This document shows, piece by piece, positions 25,112-33,071 of a stretch of 41,686 bases of DNA. Under the pieces are notes generated by a model, which searched no databases, was not told where the DNA came from, and saw only the letters and a list, made by a program, of their open reading frames with translations. This DNA comes from Thermoguttaceae bacterium (GTDB taxonomy: Bacteria > Planctomycetota > Planctomycetia > Pirellulales > Thermoguttaceae), in contig JARKPK010000029.1 in the NCBI GenBank assembly GCA_029975295.1, positions 113,047 to 154,732 on the forward strand, given 5' to 3'. A program made the translations under genes and the position numbers. The first letter of the stretch is position 1. Each line of letters begins with the position of its first letter.

Positions 25112-28100
25112 ATGAGAAGCGTTAACGTTCCCTTGTTGATCACGCTGCTGGTCCTCGGAGCCGTGGTCGCCGGCGGCGGCTATGCGCTGCACCGCTACCA
25201 GATGAAACGCAATGCCGGCGTCTTCCTTCAACAGGCGGAGAAAGCGCGCGAGCGGCTGGAACAGGGCGCGGCGACGGAAGAACAATATAAGTCGATGGTC
25301 GAAGACGTGCTGCGCCAGTACAACAGCTACCTCGCCCTCCGCCCCGACGACACCGCGGCCCTGGAAGCGATGGGCGATTTCCTCATGGCGCAGCGGCAAT
25401 GGCCCGCCGCAGCCGACACGTTCGAGCGACTGTTGCGTTACGATGCCGACCGCGACGACATCCGCCGCCGGTTGGTGCAGGTTTCGATCGACATGGGCGC
25501 CCGGCAACGCATGCACCCCGACCCGACCGAGCGCGCACGTCGCAGCGCCCGATGGTTCGGCACGGCGCGGCAGCACTTGATCGACTACTTGCTGAAGTCG
25601 CGTCCGAACGACGCGGAGTTGTTGGAATGGGCCGGGCGGTGCGAAGAGTCGTTGGGCAACGACGACCAAGCCGCCGAGTACTGGCGCCGGGCGATCGCCG
25701 CCGATCCGCAGTACGTCGACGCCTACACCCGCCTGGCCGGCCTGCTGCGGAAGAACCCGCGCGAAACGAAGCAGGCCGACGAGCTGATCGCCAAACTGGC
25801 CCGCGAGAACCCCGACTTGCACTTGGCCCAAGTCGCAGCGGCCAACTACAGCCTTCTGACCGGACAAGTGGACGAGGCGATTGCGCGGGTGGCCCGCGCC
25901 TTGGAACTCGAACCGCAAGATCGCGACACCCTGATCTTGGCCGTGCGGTGCGCCCTGGCCAAACAGGCGCAACTGCTCGCCCAGCGCAAGCGCGACGAGG
26001 CCGACGAGTTCCTCGCCAAGGCGCGCACCTACAGCCGCCAGTTGCGCGACCTGTTCCCCAACGACATCGCCACCTATCAAACGGCGGCCGAAGTCGAGTA
26101 TCGGGCAGGCAATCCCAAAGGAGCTGCCGAAGTGCTTCGCGAGGGCATGCAGGCCACCCGCGACAACCCCAACCTGCTCTTCACTGCCGTCAATTTGCTG
26201 CTCGACAGCGGCGAGCGGGCCGAAGCGCACGAGCTGTTCGAGAAGTCGGGCCGGCGGGCGCTGAACGAAACGCTCGTCCATTATCTCAACGGCCGACTGA
26301 AACTCGCCGACGAGCAGTGGCGCGAGGCGATCCGCTACTTCGAACTGGCCCGCCCCACGCTGGCCGCCGAGCCGGAACTGATCAAACAACTCGACTATTT
26401 CAGCGGTCGGGCATGGGCGCAGTTGGGCAACTACGATCAGGCGATCCGCTCCTACCGCTTGGCGCTCGACCGCGACCCGTTCTTCGCGCCGGCCCAAACC
26501 GCGCTCATGGAAAGTTACGTCAACAGCGGGCAGCTCGAAGCGGCCGCCGAGCTTTACCGCCAGCTGGCCGGCCGGATGTCGGCCGCCGGTTTGGTGTCGG
26601 CGGCGCGGGTGCTGATTGTGCGCAATCGCCAACTGCGCCCGGCCAACCGCGATTGGACGACCATCGAACGAATGCTCGACGAAGCCGACCGGCGCGAACC
26701 GAACACCGTGGCCGTCGCCTTGGCCCGCGCCGAGCTCTACGCCGCCCAGGGCCGCACCGCCGACGCCGAGCGCGTGCTGGCCGCCGCGCGCGCCGCGCTG
26801 CCCGAAAGCGGCGACATCTGGTCGCATTCGATCAATCTCGCCCAACAACAGCGCGATTGGCCCAAGGTCGAGGCGTTGTTGGCCGAGGCCGCGGAAAAAG
26901 CGGGCGATCGCGTCGAACTGCGGTTGACGAAGGCTCGCTACCTGACCCAACGCTACGGCAAGGAAGCGGCGCCCCGCATCCGCGAGCTGGCGCAGAACGT
27001 CGACGGCTTCAACGTCGCCGATCAGCAAACGCTGCTCGCCGGCTTAAGCGCGCTGCTGCAAGGCGACGACTTGAACCTGGCTCGCGAAATGGTCCGGCAG
27101 TTGGCCCTTCAGCAGCCGAACAACTTGCAGGTTCAGTTCCATCTGTTCGAGTTGGCCATTCGCGCCAACGATTCCGAAGAGATGAAGCGCGCCGCCGCCG
27201 AGATCGAACGGATCGAAGGCCAAGGAGCCTCGTGGCACTATGCGCAGGCCGTGCTGGCCAGCGTGCAGAGCAAGGGCCGCGACGACCCCTTGCTGAAGAA
27301 GGCGATCGAGCATTGCCGCGCGGCCATCGAGGCCCGCCCCAGTTGGGGACGCGCCTACCTGCTCTTGGCTGGCATCTACGATCAACAGGGCGATTACCGC
27401 AACGCCTTCGACTACTACCGCGAGGCCGTCGACCGCGGCGAACGGAACGTGGCGGCCATCCGCCGGTTGGCCGACCTTTACTCCGCTCGGCGCGATTTCG
27501 CCAACGCGCAGAAGACCATCGCGCTGGTCGAAGCCGCCGGCGGAGGCAGCGACCTGGAAACCCTGCGGCGGATGAGCCGCTTCGACGCCTTCGAGGGCGA
27601 TCTCGACCGCGCGCTGCAAGCCGCGCGCAGAGCCACGGAGAACTCCACCAATTTCCGCGACTACCTCTGGCTGGGCCAATTGCTCGAATCGAACGGCCGC
27701 CAAGCCGCGGCCGCGGGCAACGCCGACGAAGCCGTCAAGTTGCGTGACGAGGCCGAAGCCGCGCTGCTCAAGGCCGCGGAAATCGCCCCGGCCGCGCCCG
27801 ACGTGTGGGCCACGATGGTCCGCTTCTATGTCGTCACCGGCCAGCGAGAAAAGGCCGAACGCACCGTTGCGCAAATCCGCGGCAAAATCAAACCCTCCGA
27901 ATTGCCGCTGACGCTGGCCCAATGCTACGAGGCCCTCGGCCGTGGGCCCGAAGCGCAACAGCAGTATCAAGAGGCGCTGGCCGCCGCTCCGCAAGACGTC
28001 GGCGTTCTTCGCGCTGTGGCCGATTTCCATTGGCGCACTCAACAAGCGGCCAAGGCCAAAGAGCTGGCCCAGCGCGTGCTCGATGGCCAAGTGACCGCCG

Positions 28101-29485
28101 TTGAAGCCGACAAGGCCTGGGCGCGCCGGCTGATGGCCGTCTTGTTGGTCAGTGAAGGCGGCACGGCCAATCTGCAAAAGGCCCTGGAGATGGTCGAGCA
28201 GAACCTGAAGGCCGACGCCAACTCGATCACCGATCTGCGACTGAAGGGCAGCCTGTTGGCGATTCTCCCGTCGCGTCCGGAAACCGAAGAGTCGATCGCC
28301 GCGTTCCGTAAAGTGGTGGCCGATTCCGCGCTGCCCGACGACCAATTCATCCTCGCCCAGCTCTACGCCAAACAGGGCAATTGGACCGCGTGCAGCGCTC
28401 AGATGCTCAACCTGCTGGCCGCCCACGGGAGCGACCCCCGATACCTCGGCTTCTACGTGGGCCAGTTGCTCAAACGGGGCGAATGGGTCAACGCGGCCGA
28501 CTACCTGAACCGTTTGGAGCGCGCCGCACCGAATCACTTCGAAACAGTGCAATACCGCGCCGACTATCAGATTTGGCGAAAGGACTACGACGGGGCGGCG
28601 CAAACGCTCAAATCGTGGATCGATCGCGACGGCGCCATTCCGAACGATCGGCCCACCCGGCTCCGCCTGGTGGCCGAGGCGCTCGAGCGGTTCAGCCACC
28701 GCATCCGCGAGCCGGGATTGCGGAGCGTGGCCGACGCCTACACCCGCGACGCGGAGATGCTCTTCCGCTTGTACATCGAAGCTCGGCCCGAGCGCGAAAT
28801 CGTGATGGTCGGCTTCCTGGCCCGTCTGGGACGGATCGGCGAGGCTCTCGATCTGCTCGAACGAATCTGGGAAAAGCAGCAGCCCGACCCGCTCGCCTCG
28901 GCCGTGCTCGAATTCGCCCGGTCGCCGGTGGTCAAACAAGCCGAATTGGAGCGGCTGGAAAAGACGGTTGATCAGGCGATCAAGAAGTTCGAGCAGCCCG
29001 CCAACCTCATGCTCGTCATGGCCGAAATCTACCAGAAAGAGAACCGCATCGACGAAGCGGAGAAGCTCTACCGGTTGGTCATTCAGCGCGAACCGCACAA
29101 CGTGGTGGCCCTGAACAACCTGGCCGTGCTTCTGGCGCTGGAAAGCCGCCATCTCGACGAAGCGCTGCGGCTGGTCAACACGGCCATCGAACACGCCGGC
29201 CGCGAAGGGCAGATTCTCGACTCGCGGGCCAGCGTCTATATCGCGCTGCGCCGCCCGAACGAGGCCCTCCGCGATCTCGAAGAAGCGATCAACGAGTTGC
29301 CCGACCCGATCCGGTTGTTCCACCGCGCACAGGCCTACTTCCTCACGGGCAAGCGGCAGCAGGCGGCCGAATCGCTCAACGAGGCCTTCGAGCGCGGGCT
29401 CGACGCCGACAAGTTGCAGATTCCCGAGCGCAAAGCGCTCGAAGAACTCAAGAAGGTGGTCGACCTGGAAGCGGCGCGAAAGTAG
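25112..29485 (+). CDS. giant membrane-anchored TPR-repeat protein
   Basis: From the ATG at 25112 (GAGGA eight bases upstream) the protein has 1457 residues. One membrane helix lies at about 7-24 (PLLITLLVLGAVVAGGGYAL); nearly all the rest is tetratricopeptide repeats. Clear units include WPAAADTFERLLRYDADR, YDQAIRSYRLALDRDPFF, YRNAFDYYREAVDRGER, EAEKLYRLVIQREPHNVVAL-type segments near the end, and PNEALRDLEEAINELPDP. The frame is open back to 24956, but the earlier residues are not domain-like. Such long single-anchor TPR proteins resemble scaffolds of polysaccharide export or envelope assembly machines, but no pel, bcs or exosortase gene is adjacent, so the role is open. It stands alone and converges on larE with a 51-base gap. 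Confidence 0.9.
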   Translation: MRSVNVPLLITLLVLGAVVAGGGYALHRYQMKRNAGVFLQQAEKARERLEQGAATEEQYKSMVEDVLRQYNSYLALRPDDTAALEAMGDFLMAQRQWPAAADTFERLLRYDADRDDIRRRLVQVSIDMGARQRMHPDPTERARRSARWFGTARQHLIDYLLKSRPNDAELLEWAGRCEESLGNDDQAAEYWRRAIAADPQYVDAYTRLAGLLRKNPRETKQADELIAKLARENPDLHLAQVAAANYSLLTGQVDEAIARVARALELEPQDRDTLILAVRCALAKQAQLLAQRKRDEADEFLAKARTYSRQLRDLFPNDIATYQTAAEVEYRAGNPKGAAEVLREGMQATRDNPNLLFTAVNLLLDSGERAEAHELFEKSGRRALNETLVHYLNGRLKLADEQWREAIRYFELARPTLAAEPELIKQLDYFSGRAWAQLGNYDQAIRSYRLALDRDPFFAPAQTALMESYVNSGQLEAAAELYRQLAGRMSAAGLVSAARVLIVRNRQLRPANRDWTTIERMLDEADRREPNTVAVALARAELYAAQGRTADAERVLAAARAALPESGDIWSHSINLAQQQRDWPKVEALLAEAAEKAGDRVELRLTKARYLTQRYGKEAAPRIRELAQNVDGFNVADQQTLLAGLSALLQGDDLNLAREMVRQLALQQPNNLQVQFHLFELAIRANDSEEMKRAAAEIERIEGQGASWHYAQAVLASVQSKGRDDPLLKKAIEHCRAAIEARPSWGRAYLLLAGIYDQQGDYRNAFDYYREAVDRGERNVAAIRRLADLYSARRDFANAQKTIALVEAAGGGSDLETLRRMSRFDAFEGDLDRALQAARRATENSTNFRDYLWLGQLLESNGRQAAAAGNADEAVKLRDEAEAALLKAAEIAPAAPDVWATMVRFYVVTGQREKAERTVAQIRGKIKPSELPLTLAQCYEALGRGPEAQQQYQEALAAAPQDVGVLRAVADFHWRTQQAAKAKELAQRVLDGQVTAVEADKAWARRLMAVLLVSEGGTANLQKALEMVEQNLKADANSITDLRLKGSLLAILPSRPETEESIAAFRKVVADSALPDDQFILAQLYAKQGNWTACSAQMLNLLAAHGSDPRYLGFYVGQLLKRGEWVNAADYLNRLERAAPNHFETVQYRADYQIWRKDYDGAAQTLKSWIDRDGAIPNDRPTRLRLVAEALERFSHRIREPGLRSVADAYTRDAEMLFRLYIEARPEREIVMVGFLARLGRIGEALDLLERIWEKQQPDPLASAVLEFARSPVVKQAELERLEKTVDQAIKKFEQPANLMLVMAEIYQKENRIDEAEKLYRLVIQREPHNVVALNNLAVLLALESRHLDEALRLVNTAIEHAGREGQILDSRASVYIALRRPNEALRDLEEAINELPDPIRLFHRAQAYFLTGKRQQAAESLNEAFERGLDADKLQIPERKALEELKKVVDLEAARK

Positions 29486-29536
29486 CGTTCCCCGCCCTCG
29501 CCGCCACTCTCGCCACAGGCCATTGCAAGCGCCCGA

Positions 29537-30415
29537 TCAACCACTGCCCCGGGCGATCTGAAGGCTTTCCACGGGAAGAACCGCATTGAGGCTCCCGCTG
29601 CGAAAGCCCTCGAGATCGATCGACACATACTTGAAGCCCGCCGACTTGAGGAACGCCACCGTTTCGCGGCGGAGTTCGTCGTCGGCGAATCGGGCCACGG
29701 CTGCCGTATCGACCTCGATCCGCGCCAAATCGCCGCGGTGGTAACGCACCCGCAACGGCTGGAAGCCCCGCTCGCGCAGAAACCGCTCGGCCCGTTCGAC
29801 CATCTCCAACCGCTCCGGCGTAACCTCCTCGCCGTAGGCAATGCGGCTGCTCAGGCAGGGAGAAGCCGGCTTGTCCCAGATGGGAATGCCCCAGGCTCGG
29901 GCCAATGCGCGGATATCGGCTTTGGTCAGCTCGCACTCGGCCAACGGGCTGCGCACGTTGCGCCGGCGGGCGGCCTGCAACCCCGGGCGATGATCGCCCA
30001 AGTCGTCGGCATTGCTCCCATCGCACACAACGGCCACCTGCAACCGCTCGGCCAACTGCTCAACCTTGAGAAACAACTCCGTCTTGCAGTGGAAACAGCG
30101 ATCGCCCAAGTTGGCCCGATATTCAGGCAACTCCATTTCGTGCGTTTCGATCGTTTCAAAGCGGATTCCGATCCGCTCGGCCAACTGGCGGGCGTCATCG
30201 TGTTCGACCGAAGCCAAGCTCGCGCTGCGGCCCGTAACCGCCACCGCCCGATCCCCAAGCACGCGATGGGCCGCATGGGCCAGCACCGTACTGTCCAGTC
30301 CGCCGGAAAATGCCACGGCACAACTGCCGAAGCTGCCCAGCAGTTCGAATAGCCGGTCGCGCTTAACACGAAGCTCCGGCGACAAAGCGTCTTCGGTCGC
30401 AAGCGGGGGAATCAT
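29537..30415 (-). CDS. larE: LarE-like ATP-dependent sacrificial sulfur transferase
   Basis: LarE is a PP-loop enzyme that adenylates the pyridinium carboxylate precursor and donates the sulfur of its own cysteine to build the nickel-pincer cofactor of lactate racemase and related enzymes. The 292-residue protein has the PP-loop SGGLDST at 37-43. It also has the conserved region NLGDRCFHCKTELF at about 102-115, and Cys187 in KPASPCLSSRIAYGEEVT, which corresponds to the sacrificial Cys176 of Lactobacillus plantarum LarE. Length is close to the usual 270-280. No larA, larB or larC is in the window. Its ATG is at 30415. A TACAAT about 75 bases upstream could be a -10. The role with an unlinked partner set is inferred. 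Confidence 0.9.
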   Translation of the reverse strand: MIPPLATEDALSPELRVKRDRLFELLGSFGSCAVAFSGGLDSTVLAHAAHRVLGDRAVAVTGRSASLASVEHDDARQLAERIGIRFETIETHEMELPEYRANLGDRCFHCKTELFLKVEQLAERLQVAVVCDGSNADDLGDHRPGLQAARRRNVRSPLAECELTKADIRALARAWGIPIWDKPASPCLSSRIAYGEEVTPERLEMVERAERFLRERGFQPLRVRYHRGDLARIEVDTAAVARFADDELRRETVAFLKSAGFKYVSIDLEGFRSGSLNAVLPVESLQIARGSG

Positions 30416-30777
30416 TGCAGAACGCCTTCCACAAGCGGCAGGGAACGAACATGTGCGGAAAGTACGGCCCAGGGCCGCGACAAAGCGTCCTATTGTACGG
30501 TGGCGCGGATCGCCGGGCCAGACCGGCGAAATACACGATCCTCACGGAGAGCTTGCGCAACAGCAATCGCGTTCGCATAAGCTGGCTTGCCTCAGTGAGT
30601 GGAATCTCGGCCCGAGGCGTCGCTTGTACGGAACGACTTGCCGATGGATTGCCCGACTGCGTATAGTGTTAGGCAAGCGCGCGGCCTCGCATTGAAGAAT
30701 GCCCTCCGCCCGCGACGTGGTCGCCCGCTGCCGATGCCTGGTGTTTTCGCCCCCCTTTCAACCGCACCGCGATTCCC
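30416..30777. other. divergent gap between larE and the rhomboid gene
   Basis: About 360 bases separate the two divergent starts. No gene is visible; frames here are shadows. A plus-strand promoter candidate lies at 30638-30667, and a weaker minus-strand -10 (TACAAT, 30497-30492) with a poor -35 may serve larE. Confidence 0.55.
30638..30667 (+). promoter_or_regulatory. possible sigma70-like promoter for the rhomboid gene
   Basis: TTGCCG at 30638-30643 (four of six) is followed after 18 bases by TATAGT at 30662-30667 (five of six). The expected start is about 105 bases before the rhomboid ATG at 30778. Confidence 0.42.
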
Positions 30778-31362
30778 ATGACGTCCCTCGACCAACGCAT
30801 CGGCGCCGCCCACACGATTCGCGAAGAGCTGAGCGGCATTTTGATCTTCGTGGGCGCGATTTGGGCGACGTTCCTGCTTTCGTACCTTTTGCCGCTGAAC
30901 GAACGGCTCGCCCTGGCGCCGCGAAGCGTCGGCGGCCTGCCGGGCGTGGTCGCCATGCCGTTTCTTCACGCCGGCTGGGGGCACCTGCTGGCCAACACTC
31001 CGGCGCTGTTGATCCTGTTGGCGTTGCTGGCCGGCTCGCGCGCCCGATCGTGGTTGGCGGTCGCTTCGATCATCATCCTCTCCGGCGGACTGCTGTGGCT
31101 GTTCGGCCGGTCGGCCCTGCATATCGGCGCCAGCGGATTGGTGTTCGGCCTGATCACCTTTTTGATCGCCGCCGGTTGGTTCGAACGCCGCGTATTGGCC
31201 GTGGTGATCGCCGTGATCACGGCCGTGTTGTTCGGCGGGGTGTTGCTCACCGGAGTGCTGCCCACTGCGGGGGCGAATGTTTCGTGGGACGGGCACCTGT
31301 GCGGTGCGGTGGCCGGAGTGTTCACCGCCTACGCGTTGACCGCCCGGCGCGCGCAGAACTGA
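30778..31362 (+). CDS. rhomboid-family intramembrane serine protease
   Basis: Rhomboids cut membrane proteins inside the bilayer with a Ser-His dyad. The 194-residue protein has about five to six hydrophobic segments and the family marks: HAGWGHLLANTPAL (His-x3-Asn of helix 2, about 64-77), HIGASGLVFGL with the catalytic Ser at about 119, and VSWDGHLCGAVAG with the catalytic His at about 173. The loop after helix 1 is short, and the protein is close to the minimal six-helix core. The ATG at 30778 is the first in frame. It is followed by a GC-rich hairpin before the PHP gene, so it is probably monocistronic. The substrate is unknown. Confidence 0.88.
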   Translation: MTSLDQRIGAAHTIREELSGILIFVGAIWATFLLSYLLPLNERLALAPRSVGGLPGVVAMPFLHAGWGHLLANTPALLILLALLAGSRARSWLAVASIIILSGGLLWLFGRSALHIGASGLVFGLITFLIAAGWFERRVLAVVIAVITAVLFGGVLLTGVLPTAGANVSWDGHLCGAVAGVFTAYALTARRAQN

Positions 31363-31498
31363 ATGACGACGCAGAATGCGACTGGAAGGCGAACAGCGGC
31401 CCGGGCGGGCAGAGCGCGCCTTTGGGCCGCTCGGTTGTGGTTTTTTTACTACTTCGGCTCATGTTCCGACCGGTGTTATTGATAATCGGCCGATCCGG

Positions 31499-31518
31499 CG
31501 GCAGGCTCGTGCCTGCCG
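31499..31518. terminator. strong GC-rich hairpin after the rhomboid gene
   Basis: CGGCAGGC (31499-31506) and GCCTGCCG (31511-31518) form a perfect eight-base stem around a TCGT loop, about 137 bases after the rhomboid stop. The following bases, GAGTGCTTTCAT, contain only a short T-run. It may be a terminator or a dispersed palindromic element. The 10-base palindrome ATCGGCCGAT lies just before it (31486-31495). Confidence 0.42.
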
Positions 31519-31603
31519 GAGTGCTTTCATACTGAGCGAATCAGGGTCGTCTTCGTTTCTTTGAATGCCGTTCGTTTCGTTTTGCTCCAGGAGGACGTTT
31601 CCG

Positions 31604-32692
31604 ATGTTGCTTCGTCGAACAATGTGGATGTGGGCGCTGTTGGCGTGCGCGTGGTGCCAGGCGGCCGGGGCGGCCGAGGCCCGATACGAAGTGGGCTTCC
31701 CCGACCTGCCCGAGTATAAAACCTGGGTTGTCGATCTGCACATGCACACGGTGTTTTCCGACGGGCAGGTGTGGCCCACCGTGCGCGTGGTCGAGGCCTG
31801 GCGCACCGGGCTGCACGCCATCGCCATCAGCGACCACATCGAGTATCAGCCCCACAAAGAAGACGTGCCCACCAAGCATAATCGTCCTTACGAAATCGCG
31901 CTGGGAGCCGCCCGCGACCGCGGATTGCTGCTGGTCCGCGCCGCCGAGATCACCCGCGACACCCCGCCGGGCCATTTCAACGCGGTGTTTCTCGACGACA
32001 TCCAGCCACTCGACACGCCGGGCTTCGTCGATTCGCTTGAAGAAGCGAAGAAGCAAGGGGCCTTCGTCTTCTGGAACCACCAGGGTTGGAAGGGCGAAGA
32101 AAAAGGCCGTTGGATGGATGTGCATACCGAGATCTTCGACAAAAAGCTCTTCCAAGGTATGGAAGTGTGCAACGGCAACTCGTATTTCCCCACCGCCCAT
32201 CAATGGTGTTTGGAAAAGAACCTGACGATGATGGGCACCAGCGACATCCACGATACCGAAACCCGTTTGAAGAACACCGCGTCCGACCACCGCACCGTAA
32301 CGCTGGTGTTCATCAAAGAGCCCACTGCCGTCGGCTTGAAAGAGGCGTTGCTGGCGGGCCGCACACTGGTATGGTTCAAAGACCAACTGATCGGCAAGCC
32401 CGAGTGGCTCGAGGCGATGTTCAAAGCCGGCGTGCGGGTGTTGCCGCCGAATAGCCGCGGCAAGGCGCACATCTTCTTCGCCGTTGAAAACTCGCTGCCG
32501 TGCGACTTGGTGCTGAAGCAGGCCGGCAACGTCGGCCCGGCCGAAATCGTTCTACCGGCCAAAGCCACCGCGCTGATCCGGCTGCCGGCCAAAGAACCCA
32601 ACAGCCCGCAAGAGCTGAAATACACCGTCAGCAACTGGCTGGTGGCTCCGCAGAAAGGGCTTGATGTAACGCTCACCGTCGCCGGCAAGTAG
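31604..32692 (+). CDS. secreted PHP-domain metal-dependent phosphoesterase
   Basis: The PHP fold hydrolyses phosphoesters with a cluster of metal ions. From the ATG at 31604 (AGGAGG nine bases upstream) the protein has 362 residues. It begins with a signal peptide: WMWALLACAWCQAAG, then AAEA. Metal ligands visible are the HMH pair in VVDLHMHTVFSDGQ (about His46 and His48), Asp-His in AISDHIEY, Glu in RAAEITRD, His in GHFNAVFLDD, His in FWNHQGW, and the final Asp-x-His in GTSDIHD. The sequence resembles the group named for Sphingobium phosphodiesterase (Sb-PDE); this is from memory of the family. A beta-rich C-terminal domain follows from about 270. It lies upstream of a sulfatase and a beta-helix protein, all exported. 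Confidence 0.87.
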   Translation: MLLRRTMWMWALLACAWCQAAGAAEARYEVGFPDLPEYKTWVVDLHMHTVFSDGQVWPTVRVVEAWRTGLHAIAISDHIEYQPHKEDVPTKHNRPYEIALGAARDRGLLLVRAAEITRDTPPGHFNAVFLDDIQPLDTPGFVDSLEEAKKQGAFVFWNHQGWKGEEKGRWMDVHTEIFDKKLFQGMEVCNGNSYFPTAHQWCLEKNLTMMGTSDIHDTETRLKNTASDHRTVTLVFIKEPTAVGLKEALLAGRTLVWFKDQLIGKPEWLEAMFKAGVRVLPPNSRGKAHIFFAVENSLPCDLVLKQAGNVGPAEIVLPAKATALIRLPAKEPNSPQELKYTVSNWLVAPQKGLDVTLTVAGK

Positions 32693-33071
32693 GGCGGTCC
32701 AAGGCCGATTCATTCTGAGCCGTTTGGAATACTCTCACGCCGGTGCGGCCGTGGCGGGTGAACGAAGCCGCCGGTCGGCTGAATGATCTCCGGCGGTTCG
32801 CCATTGCCGCAGCCGTTGCCACAGGCGGCGGATCAGGCGTTGAGCTTCGGGACTTGCTTCGAGCAGCGCGCGCGATATGCTGTAGGCGATCGGTCGCAGG
32901 TGCGGCCGGTCGCCTTTTGTCGTGTTGTGCGCCCTGTTCGTTGAAAATCGCTGGAATCATCTGCGTTAACAACGTCTGTCGCCGTGGCGATCCGGGCGAC
33001 CGATCGCCGATGGCTTCCGCCGCGTGCCGCCCTCCCGCTTTGCCATTCCTTTTGATTGAGGATGCCCGCCG
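32693..33071. other. 379-base gap between the PHP and sulfatase genes
   Basis: No gene is supported; the 110-codon plus-strand frame in it is Arg/Ala/Cys-rich with no domain and overlaps the sulfatase start. No clear promoter, hairpin or repeat was found. A GAGGATG ribosome-binding site precedes the sulfatase ATG. Confidence 0.5.

Noticed and set aside
24890-27028. 712-codon minus-strand open frame over the gap and TPR gene
   Set aside because: Same reason; the translation has no domain, and the plus-strand TPR reading explains the region.
27044-29323. 759-codon minus-strand open frame opposite the TPR gene
   Set aside because: It is the antisense shadow of a strongly supported TPR repeat gene; high GC at third positions keeps the opposite frame open.
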